From: Atopsyche davidsoni
Lineage: Eukaryota > Arthropoda > Insecta > Trichoptera > Hydrobiosidae
Assembly (NCBI GenBank): GCA_022113835.1
Contig: JAILWY010000009.1
Location: 3,385,501 to 3,449,500, forward strand
Length of the DNA: 64,000 bases
Direction of reading: 5' to 3'
Shown here in pieces: positions 37,287-45,500 of the stretch. Within the stretch, counting starts at the first letter, position 1. Each line of letters starts with the position of its first letter. Made by a program: the position numbers and the translations under genes. The notes under the pieces were generated by a model, which saw nothing but the letters and a program-made list of their open reading frames with translations, searched no databases and was not told the DNA's origin.

Positions 37287-39614
37287 ATGCCTTCCACCCG
37301 ATCTGGTGCGAATGCCGCCGCAGAAGGCAGAGCTGGGTCCGATTCGGGAAGCGAATCGTCCCGAAACTCTGATCGGATAACGGCAGAGAATAGACAGATG
37401 CGCCGCGAGTTAGAGGAAACACGTCGAGAAGTACGTGAGCTAAAAGCCCAGCTAAATGTTCCTGATGCCGCGAACGCGGCACGTCGCGCAGCCGAGCGAG
37501 AGAGCCCCGCTACCCCGAGCGCCGGGCCCGCCATCGCGATCAAAGCCGCGCCGGCACCACATATCTCTCCGGACTCGTGGCACACGGAGGGACTGACAAA
37601 CGACCCGCATCGTCAAACCGCGGCATGGGTTTCCCAGCAAACCGACCCGGTTGCTCGGATCATGACCGCCGTCACTGATGCAATGCGGCAATTCTCGGAC
37701 TCCCAAAATCCGAGACAGGATACAGCGAGAGCGTATCCGGGAACGTCGCCTCTGCACCGTACAGCAGACGAGCCGGCGATCGAGTTCCCTATGTCATCGC
37801 CACTGCACCGGACAGCAGACAAGCCGGCGATGATGTATGTCCAATCGGACTCGGCGGCGAGAGTGTCGCCGCCGCCCCAGGACGTTCCTGCTCACCCCGA
37901 CTCAAGGGGGATGAGGCAGATGGAGGCCTTCATCGCAAGGCAGTCCAGCATCAAGGACTTGCCCTCATTCAACGGAGACCCGATGGAGTGGCCCACCTTT
38001 ATTGCCCAATGGGAGCAGTCGACAGAGGTGTGTGCGCTCACCGACGCCGAAAATCTGATTAGGTTACGGCAGGCACTGAAAGGCGAGGCGCGACTCGCGG
38101 TCGCAGGTATGCTGAGCGACCCCGAGCGAGTTCGCGACATCATCAACTCGCTGCGCGTGAGTTTTGGCGATCAGGATACGATCGTCAGCCGGATGATGGA
38201 GGACATGCAACAAATGCCGAGCCTCAATGATCACAGTGGGATCGACAAAGTAATCGACATGGCAGTCGCGATAAAAAATCTCGTCGCTGTCATCGGAAAG
38301 GTCGGAACGCGATATTTGGCCCTCCCAAGACTGCTCGCCTCAATGGTCGAGAAATTGCCTTTCTGCATCCAGTTCTTATGGTTGCACGACAACTCCCACA
38401 AGCCGCTCGATGGCGAAAGGCCGACGCTCGCCGAACTGGGAATCTGGCTGATGTCGCACTGTGAGCACGCAGCCTTTGCGGGGCTCGAGCGGAAGCGCAA
38501 CGTAGGGAGAAGGCGGCGGGAAACGCATGTCCTGGCCACAAGCGGCCGGCGCGACCCGGGAGACGACGATCACGACGATCGCTGTGATAACCGCCGCCAG
38601 GATGGCCGCCAGGATGGCCGCCAGGATGGCCGCCAGGATGGCCGCCAGGATGGCCGCCAGGATGGCCGCCAGGATGGCCGCCAAAATGGCCGCCAAAATG
38701 GCCGCCAAGATGGCCGCCAAGATGGCCTCCAAAATGGCCGCCAAGGAAAGCGCTATGGAACATTGCTCACCTGCCTTACAACCAGGGCAGTGCGTCTAGA
38801 GAGTGCCGGAGGCCGCCCAGGCGCGGCGGCGGAGCCACGGCCGCGGTCGCCCTCCGCGCCGGCAGCCCGCGATGCCCCGGGGCCGCTTGAACGTGCGGGC
38901 CGGGACTCGCCCTACATCGGGGGCATGCGGACCAGAGAGCCGCCGATTGCGCCTCTGCTGGCACCGCTGGCAGCCCGCGACGTCCCGCCGCCGATTGCAC
39001 TGGCGGACGGGGATCGCCGCCAGGATGGCCGCAAGGATCGCCGCCAGGATGGCCGCAAGGATCGCCGCCAGCATGGCCGCAAGGATCGCCGCCAGCATGG
39101 CCGCAAGGATCGCCGGGACGCGCCTCACACCGGGACGCCGCCGCGTGCGTCCCTCCCAGCTGCGATGGCAGCGAGCAGCGTCCCTTCGTCGCTTGAACTT
39201 GCGAGTCGGGATGCGCTGCACACCGGGGAGCCACCGCCTGCGCCACTCTCGGCTGCGTTGGCAACCAGCGACGAAGATGGCTGGACGAGTGACCCCGCGG
39301 AATTAGCACCCGCACCACTGTGTGCTACACAGCCGATAACCTGCGTACCGACGCTGCCTGAGACAGCGCGACGTGCGAAGGTTATGAAGATAAACCACCA
39401 CCCTCAAATGGGGGGAGCTAGTAGACTTATGCTTGCTCTTGGCCTGTTATGTATAAGCAGCGCAAGATACCTAGAGCTGCACCGAAGTGATTGTGCAATC
39501 AAAATGCACATTTCACCGAGAATCCGGTGCCCTGTTGAAGGCTTACTATCGCCTAAATGGGATTTGTTGAAATCAGAGCGTACGGACAAACGCTTTGCTT
39601 CAACGCTGGCCTAA
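37287..39614 (+). CDS. gag: BEL/Pao Gag with repeat-expanded C-terminal half
   Basis: The 775-codon ORF starts at an ATG with A at -3, 150 nt after the LTR. Residues 31-57 (ENRQMRRELEETRREVREL) form a charged heptad-like coiled coil. Residues about 60-215 are Pro/Ala/Ser-rich and contain two SPLHRTAD(E/K)PA repeats. Residues about 222-345 form the capsid-like DUF1759 domain, beginning LPSFNGDPMEWPTF and containing LKGEARLAVAGML. No CCHC zinc knuckle is seen. From residue 437 the chain becomes twelve (R/L)Q(D/N)G repeats, then Pro/Ala-rich units, four DRRQ(D/H)GRK repeats, and a unique tail whose residues 714-726 (LMLALGLLCISSA) resemble a signal peptide. Gag would assemble cytoplasmic particles that package element RNA. 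The basic repeats could replace the missing zinc knuckle in RNA binding (inference). TAA-type ends of pol are not reached, since no pol follows. Confidence 0.88.
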   Translation: MPSTRSGANAAAEGRAGSDSGSESSRNSDRITAENRQMRRELEETRREVRELKAQLNVPDAANAARRAAERESPATPSAGPAIAIKAAPAPHISPDSWHTEGLTNDPHRQTAAWVSQQTDPVARIMTAVTDAMRQFSDSQNPRQDTARAYPGTSPLHRTADEPAIEFPMSSPLHRTADKPAMMYVQSDSAARVSPPPQDVPAHPDSRGMRQMEAFIARQSSIKDLPSFNGDPMEWPTFIAQWEQSTEVCALTDAENLIRLRQALKGEARLAVAGMLSDPERVRDIINSLRVSFGDQDTIVSRMMEDMQQMPSLNDHSGIDKVIDMAVAIKNLVAVIGKVGTRYLALPRLLASMVEKLPFCIQFLWLHDNSHKPLDGERPTLAELGIWLMSHCEHAAFAGLERKRNVGRRRRETHVLATSGRRDPGDDDHDDRCDNRRQDGRQDGRQDGRQDGRQDGRQDGRQDGRQNGRQNGRQDGRQDGLQNGRQGKRYGTLLTCLTTRAVRLESAGGRPGAAAEPRPRSPSAPAARDAPGPLERAGRDSPYIGGMRTREPPIAPLLAPLAARDVPPPIALADGDRRQDGRKDRRQDGRKDRRQHGRKDRRQHGRKDRRDAPHTGTPPRASLPAAMAASSVPSSLELASRDALHTGEPPPAPLSAALATSDEDGWTSDPAELAPAPLCATQPITCVPTLPETARRAKVMKINHHPQMGGASRLMLALGLLCISSARYLELHRSDCAIKMHISPRIRCPVEGLLSPKWDLLKSERTDKRFASTLA
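38595..38738 (+). repeat. 12-bp coding minisatellite, 12 units (RQDG)
   Basis: The unit CGCCAGGATGGC encodes Arg-Gln-Asp-Gly. Seven CAGG units are followed by two CAAA, two CAAG and one CTCCAAAA variant. The gradient suggests ongoing unequal slippage from one end. Each unit also carries an ATG in the +1 frame (38602 to 38734, every 12 bp) with A at -3 and G at +4, so twelve strong-context start codons lie out of frame with gag. Confidence 0.95.
39012..39107 (+). repeat. 24-bp coding minisatellite, four units
   Basis: The unit GATCGCCGCCAGGATGGCCG plus CAAG encodes DRRQ(D/H)GRK. The first two units have CAGGATGG and the last two have CAGCATGG. It is built from the same 12-bp core as the array at 38595-38738, so the two probably share an origin. 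Confidence 0.93.
39426..39478 (+). other. signal-peptide-like segment in the gag tail
   Basis: Within the ORF, residues 714-726 (LMLALGLLCISSA) form a hydrophobic stretch ending in a small-residue cleavage-like site, followed by a Cys-containing region (residues 727-765). It is unlike the surrounding repeats and AT-richer. It may be a leftover of a downstream gene of the parental element, such as an env-like ORF fused to gag by deletion. This is inference. Confidence 0.35.
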
Positions 39615-40653
39615 CTGCTGCGCCGGCTACCCGCCGCCGCGGCCGCCTCGCCGTCGCCGCCACCCCGGCCGCGCCGATGCCCTCGCCGCCGCCCCGGTCG
39701 CCCCGACGCCCTCGCCGCCGCCGCTGGCCGCCCCGACGCCCTCGCCGCCGCCCCGGTCGCCCCGACGCCCTCGCCGCCGCCGCTGGCCGCCCCGACGCCC
39801 TCCCGCCGCCCCGGCCGCCCCGACGCCCTCGCCGCCGCCCCGGCCGCCCCGACGCCCTCGCCGCCGCCCCGGTCGCCCCGACGCCCTCGCCGCCGCCTGG
39901 GCCCCTCCCAGCTGCGTTGGCAACGCGAGGCGGGACGCGCCCTTCGTCGATGCCGCGCCTGCCAGGGAGCCGCCGATTGCGCCTCCGCTGGCCGCGCTCG
40001 CATCCCGCGACGTCCCGCCGCCGACAGGACTGGCGGAGCGGGACGCGCCCTTCGTCGATGCCGCGCCTGCCAGGGAGACGCCGATTGCGCCTCCGCTGGC
40101 CGCGCTCGCATCCCGCGACGTCCCGCCGCCGACAGGACTGGCGGAGCGGGACGCGCCCTTCGTCGATGCCGCGCCTGCCAGGGAGACGCCGATTGCGCCT
40201 CCGCTGGCCGCGCTCGCATCCCGCGACGTCCCGCCGCCGACAGGACTGGCGGAGCGGGACGCGCCCTTCATCGATGCCGCGCGTGCCAGGGAGCCGCCGA
40301 TTGCGCCTCCGCTGGCCGCGCTGGCAGCCCGCGATGTCCCTTCGCCGCTTAAACTTGCGGGTCAAGACGCGCCCACCAGGAAGCCGCCGCCCCGGCCGCC
40401 CGACGCTACTCGTCGCCGCCCCGGCCGCCCCAGCCGCTCGACGCTACTCGCCGCCGCCCCGATGCCCTCGCCGCCGCCCAGGCCGCCCGACGCCATCGCC
40501 GCCCCACCGCCGTCTTCGTCGCCTCCGTCTACGCCAAGCCCGACGCTCGCCCGCACATCCGCCGACGCCGGAAAAACGGACAGCCGACGTGGATCAGGAG
40601 TATGGCAGAGCCCTACTGGGGGAGTGTATCGGACGTCAGCTAAGCGTTTTTGA
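39595..40653 (+). CDS. out-of-phase Pro/Ala-rich ORF with 36-residue repeats
   Basis: A 352-codon frame, offset from gag, overlaps its end and runs into the 3' LTR. From about 39931 it holds four 36-residue repeats of the type RDAPFVDAAPAREPPIAPPL followed by AALASRDVPPPTGLAE. The gag frame contains a related unit at about 38932-39012 (REPPIAPLLAPLAARDVPPP), so this frame may once have been a continuation of gag, displaced by an indel. It might be reached by frameshifting. Other frames on both strands are also open here because GC-rich repeats exclude stops, so translation is unproven. The ATG given is just the first available. Confidence 0.3.
   Translation: MLQRWPNCCAGYPPPRPPRRRRHPGRADALAAAPVAPTPSPPPLAAPTPSPPPRSPRRPRRRRWPPRRPPAAPAAPTPSPPPRPPRRPRRRPGRPDALAAAWAPPSCVGNARRDAPFVDAAPAREPPIAPPLAALASRDVPPPTGLAERDAPFVDAAPARETPIAPPLAALASRDVPPPTGLAERDAPFVDAAPARETPIAPPLAALASRDVPPPTGLAERDAPFIDAARAREPPIAPPLAALAARDVPSPLKLAGQDAPTRKPPPRPPDATRRRPGRPSRSTLLAAAPMPSPPPRPPDAIAAPPPSSSPPSTPSPTLARTSADAGKTDSRRGSGVWQSPTGGVYRTSAKRF
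39640..39900 (+). repeat. GC-rich imperfect tandem array (GCCCCGACGCCCTCGCC)
   Basis: Short units built on CCCCGACGCCCTCGCCGCCG alternate with CCCCGGTCGC and CGCTGGCCGC. All frames are low-complexity (Pro/Ala/Thr, Arg/Pro or Gly/Arg). Confidence 0.85.
39931..40362 (+). repeat. 108-bp tandem repeat, four units
   Basis: Units begin at 39931, 40039, 40147 and 40255 with CGGGACGCGCCCTTC. The first three are nearly identical. The fourth diverges in its second half (GATGTCCCTTCGCCGCTTAA). Spacing is exactly 108 bp, preserving a 36-residue period. Confidence 0.95.
40618..40624 (+). other. polypurine tract
   Basis: GGGGGAG directly abuts the 3' LTR, the expected place for plus-strand priming. It is short but in the right position. 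Confidence 0.75.
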
Positions 40654-40883
40654 CGCTGGCCTCACGACGGTGGACTACTGCCTTTTTTATGTTCCCACCG
40701 GCACGTTGGCAGCATTGTGGCTAACTTCATGAACCATATTGTTACTATCTTCATGTGCAATAAAATGACAGTTGGAGTCAGATACGAATACAAAACGATG
40801 GCGGTTTAAGTTAACCTCTCCCTTCCCGGCACACATCCAAATCCCCATCAATTACAGTCTTTGTGCCAGAAAAGTCTGGTACA
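40625..40883 (+). repeat. 3' LTR, 259 bp
   Basis: No difference from 36878-37136 was found on reading. The AATAAA polyadenylation signal is at 40759-40764. Confidence 0.95.
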
Positions 40884-40888
40884 TATGC
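40884..40888. repeat. right target-site duplication of the BEL element
   Basis: TATGC, identical to 36873-36877. Confidence 0.92.
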
Positions 40889-42360
40889 ATTACCTTTGTT
40901 TTCCGGATAATAAGTCAAATTAGCAACCTGTTAATTCAATTATACTTGTGGTATTTATTGTAAAGATTATATAATATGAATATACGTTTAATTTTTCGTA
41001 TTCATTTGCTTACTCTTTCTCTAATGACGTCAAAGCTGCCAATATTGTGTGTACTATTACTGATTGGATAAACGTTGATCGATTGGTCATTTTTGTTTTA
41101 TTTTTAGTAAGGTTAGTGTTTACTTGCGACATTAAACCTTTCAGCAACCAAATCTCCAAACAAAAAACTTTATTTCTTCATTAATATCTACCCACAGAAA
41201 TTAAGAAATTTCAAAACGAAACACGATAATTACAATTTTTCCAACGCAGCCAATCGTTTATTTAAATACAACTGCCTAATAATTAGTATTTAATAGTATT
41301 GTGGGTTATTAAAAATAATAGTTTATAGCCCCCCTGGGCACGGCAGCCTGCCCCCTCTGCGGTCTGGCCGGACTCCCCACAAGGCGTTGTTTCATATGAA
41401 ACACTGCCTTGTACCCATCAGCTGATTGTGGTTGATCTAGGATTAAGTTTGTAGTAAATCCTTGGGTACATTATGGTTTAAGCTTAGTTGTACACCAGAG
41501 GTATGCACTGCTCGCAAAATCTGAGCACGCGGTTTTATTTACTGAATATTATGCAAAATAATTTACTTAGCCGAAACTACATAGATTATAATTTTTTTTC
41601 CAAGAAGTGTGAGGAATAAATATATTGAATCTCACAATGACGTAAATGCCTTTAAATTGAGACCTGCTACGATGGTTGGATTCAGGTTTTTAATTTGTTT
41701 CTATTCTGAAAAATAACACATTGTTTCCAGTTTAAAATAGAAAAAACCCAAAGTAAATAAGCTGATATTTCTAATTTATTGCTTACTTGTGTTCTTTCAT
41801 TGCAGCGTTATTATCTCTGAATAGTGTAAATTTATTTATCATTCAGACTATCTGATGCCGCATGTCTCCCGCTTATGTATTATATAATATAATAAATGAT
41901 AGCTTAAAAAATATTGCCGCCTTCCATGCGATGCTTGGCAAACAATAATTGAATGATTGATCTCCAAATCATTTTAGAAACTTAGCGAGTTTTTTTATAT
42001 AGACTTAAGGCGGGCAACAATACTTCCAGGCTGGTGCAGTGCGGCAATGGTGAGATTGCGTGACTTCGTACATCATTAGTCCCACTCTGTTAGCTGAGCG
42101 TGGGGTCACCTGGTCACCATCCCTCGGGCTGCAGTAGAGAAATCTCTACAAATCCACAGTCCGCGAGACTCAGCTGGTGTCCTGGGCCTCCCCACAGAGA
42201 TCAATATAAATATAATACTTGACTGCGAACTTTAGATGTATAATTTCATAAATAAAATTTACATCTAAAATTAAAGTAATAACACTAAGTAATATAATGA
42301 ATATTAGTTTTATTGGTTGACTGTTGCTATACGATATGATGTCTTATACACATCAGAATT
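40889..42360. other. no supported gene; a palindrome and GC patches
   Basis: AT-rich with two GC-richer patches, about 41325-41420 and 42000-42200. The first contains a 30-bp near-palindrome (41381-41410) centred on TTTCATATGAAA. No protein or RNA family is recognised. Confidence 0.4.
41381..41410. repeat. 30-bp near-palindrome
   Basis: AAGGCGTTGTTTCAT is followed directly by ATGAAACACTGCCTT, matching in 13 of 15 pairs. There is no loop, so it would form a cruciform rather than a hairpin RNA. Confidence 0.7.
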
Positions 42361-42381
42361 ATTCTAAATGACAAATTGTAA

Positions 42382-42436
42382 CAAGAAATTCAATATTTTT
42401 GACAGAGAGTACTTGGTGGAATTCCATTTTAATATT
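42382..42436 (-). repeat. inverted copy of an internal hAT segment
   Basis: The reverse complement of this stretch matches 9486-9540 inside the hAT element, sharing GAATTCCACCAAGTA and CTCTGTCAAAAATATTGA. It abuts the long hairpin at 42428-42596. Confidence 0.75.
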
Positions 42437-42596
42437 TTGAATAAAAATACTTGAGTGATTTTCCACATTTTTGTTTTTATTAGTGACCGGTTTCGCCAAC
42501 CTTTGATAATGCCAACGTGAAAGGTTGGCGAAACCGGTCACTAATAAAAACAAAAATGTGGAAAATCACTCAAGTATTTTTATTCAAAATATTAAA
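42428..42596. repeat. long perfect inverted repeat, 77-bp arms
   Basis: The left arm (42428-42504) and right arm (42520-42596) are fully complementary as read, separated by a 15-base loop GATAATGCCAACGTG. The inner arm ends include GTGACCGGTTTCGCCAACC. Perfect arms of this length imply recent origin or continuing gene conversion. Transcription would give a long hairpin RNA. It could also be a foldback transposon end. Confidence 0.95.
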
Positions 42597-42599
42597 TTG

Positions 42600-45500
42600 T
42601 AACAACTTACTCGGGCGATTTGCGGTAGTAGGAATTCTTTGGTGATAGACAGTGAGGATAGTACCATTTGTTTTTCCTACGTTTTAATAAATCGTCATAT
42701 TCCTTATTTCGGTCAAATAAACAAATGTGATTTCATACTCGTATATGTGTATAGTATATCGATCGAATTCACAGCCATCTTTGCTAAAGACGTGGTCGTG
42801 ATTTTGAAACCGAAAATTTTATTTTCTCGGTGTCAACGAAAGAAGTATGAACGACATGCAATTATTGTTATCGGTAAGTCGTAGAATATACATTTTTATG
42901 GAAGATGTACGATTTTACTGTGCCTGCGAGTTTTGCTGTCATTGATCGCTAGTCATTTGAGTGAATTATTATTACAACTGAAACGTGATGAGGGCTGATT
43001 TGGATATAAAAACAAGGCATTTATACATTTTGTCATATATATAAAATAGCAGTCTCTTCAAAACCAGATCAGGTCCTTCCCACAGCTCTCGGAGTGTAGT
43101 TACGTCTCGTGCATCATCCTCGGTAAGACCGAGCCGGCCGGGCCGCCGATCCCCGTCACAGATTACATTCAATTTGGTCTTAGTAACGGATCAATGAATT
43201 TATCTTTCATACTTCCAAATCGAACTTATTATACTCCTCTTTTGAGTTTAATCGATCTCTTTGACCTCCCGCAGATTCTGGACAATCCGGCGTAGTTATA
43301 TAAAGCACAATAATCACGGAAGCGCAGGTGCTTTAATCCCAATTTGTCCCAGTTAACCGAATTACGTGTAGGTATTTTATAAGTACCAAGTTATTCCTAT
43401 TTGTGTTTATTCTTGTAATATTCCTCTATTTTGCTTGTTATTTGTATTCTTCTATTTTACTGTTTGACACCGACTTAGACAAGAAAAAAACTGTACATCT
43501 TTTTCTATGTAATATAAATGGTTTAAAAGGTTGCCTTTGAGTATTGATAATATGTACGGTATATAACACCATTTTGACTTGATAGGAGTTAGAATGAAAG
43601 TAGATCGCAGAGTGAATTATCTTAGACATGAGGAATTCATCAGAAGATGACAAATAAATGAAAATTTATAAAAGCACGCTGAAACGTTTATATGGATCAT
43701 ATTAAAATATATCAAAAAAAATCTAACCAAAATATACGGTTAGTTTTATGAAATTTGTACAGTATCAAGTATTTAACAAAAATACTGTAAAATACTTGTC
43801 GTTAATTATTGATCTTTTTTCTAAAACAGGTAAAACTAAAGTAAAATTGTTAACAATTATTAATAAATGTATTATATTCAATAATATTCTATAGCGTACT
43901 AAATGATACTAAATAATTGGGCGTATGCCAGTTCCTGGTAGTCCTCAGCGGTCTGTATTCATCACTCCTCCTCCAGATTTATTTCCACCTTGCGTCAAGT
44001 CTCATCATTTTCTTATTTTAGAACGTTAAAGAGACTTGGATCGTTTTATACTGAGCTTAATCAGAGACGTGTTCGGAATAACACGACCAAAGCTTTTATA
44101 GTATAAAGGAAGTGGACATTACGAAGGCAGGTGGAGGTTGTTTGTAAATTTAATTAAATGAAATAGCTTTTTCGTGGTAAATTATCCTATTTTATGTTTA
44201 TTGCAATTTAAATACATTTTAAGCGTTATGTAAAAGAAACAATAATTTTTTTTTTAATTTCAAATCGCTATAATAAATTTATTTAAGATGTAGCAACTCA
44301 ATGTAAATTACTTTTAAAAAAAAATTGTTTTCAAATCCGGATTTGAACTTCGTAGGTCACACTTTAGTTATATAAGGATACTTACAATATATTATAATAT
44401 TTGTCTTAAAACTGCAATTCTTGTATTTTGCACGTTGTAAGGCATGCACGAAGGGACTGCGTGCTCACCTGTAACGAGTGGGCCGCAAGGACGCGGATTA
44501 AGGCCAGGTGAAATAATTGAATGAATCAGAAGCGCCGTAAGTAAGAGTGCTAGAAGAGGTTGCGTCAAGAGGCGAGATCTTCGGCCGGAGAAAGCGTGGA
44601 GCGGTCGCATTGTTTTATTTCGGATTTAAAGTGTCTTAATGCGTTTTTCATTGTAGAAATTTGGAAACCGCCGGATTGCGTAAAGCCTCTTCCTTGCACT
44701 GTCATCACCCAGGAAAATGGCGTCTTCTTGCACGGAACAAAAGAAAACGTTTTTTATTTATTTTAAAAAGTGGCATATTTTAGCGCTAGGACGTTATGAA
44801 TAAGCAAAAAACGCCATTGGCGTACAGCGCTGAAAAAATGTATTTTTTAACGAATTATACTTTTAATATATATTAATAGGTAGCTCATGTTAGTGGTTTT
44901 GATTATTGACTGAAACCAAAAACTCAAAGAAGTATTAAATTAGAATCTGTGTAAAAGTGGGTTTTCGTTGCTGAGTTTTCCTGTATTAATATTCGATTAT
45001 TCAAGGATTGGATTCAAAGTATCCATGACTCAAAATTTATTAATTTATGGAACCATTATCAAACGAATTATTCATTCAATCAAGCTATCTAATTAGTTGA
45101 TGTTTTAAAATTTAATATATTGTTATAATTAAATATAAACATTTAATTGAGTATATCTTCTTTTTCAGCTGCATCTACTGAACATATGTTTGTCTGTTCA
45201 TGGTTTTCTTAGGATAAATATTGTAGTGGGTCCCTCATGCACCACGGTTTTAACCATTGTAATGATGTGATTATTGCATTTGAAGCAATCAACCTAAATG
45301 AAGCATTATACTGATCATTATAATATATTTAAAAACACAAATAAAGATGTAACGCATTTTAGAATATACGTATGTAAGTATCAGTAAAAAATACCGGTAA
45401 ATCTAATTTTGACGTACGTCTCACGATTTGGCTGAAAGTGACACGCACTGATGCCTTCGTAGCATTAGTATTTCCGTTTTGAATAAAACCTCCTGTGTCT

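Larger units (their letters stand above)
36878..40883 (+). mobile_element. gag-only BEL/Pao LTR retrotransposon, 4006 bp
   Basis: The element comprises two 259-bp LTRs, tRNA primer site, 150-nt leader, gag ORF, GC-rich repeat-laden 3' coding-like region and polypurine tract, all framed by a 5-bp TATGC duplication. By eye the two LTRs show no difference, so the insertion is recent. The Gag sequence carries a DUF1759-like domain, which is specific to BEL/Pao elements. Nothing resembling aspartic protease, reverse transcriptase, RNase H or integrase was found in any frame, whereas autonomous BEL elements are usually about 6-9 kb. It is therefore a non-autonomous family member that presumably uses enzymes in trans. 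G+C content is far above that of the host flanks. Confidence 0.9.

Noticed and set aside
38290..39318. Minus-strand and alternative plus-strand frames over the gag repeats
   Set aside because: Shadows of the gag frame produced by the 12- and 24-bp units.
39553..40365. Long minus-strand frames (up to 270 codons) within the BEL element
   Set aside because: GC-rich tandem repeats keep all frames open. They run against the element's transcription and match no protein family.
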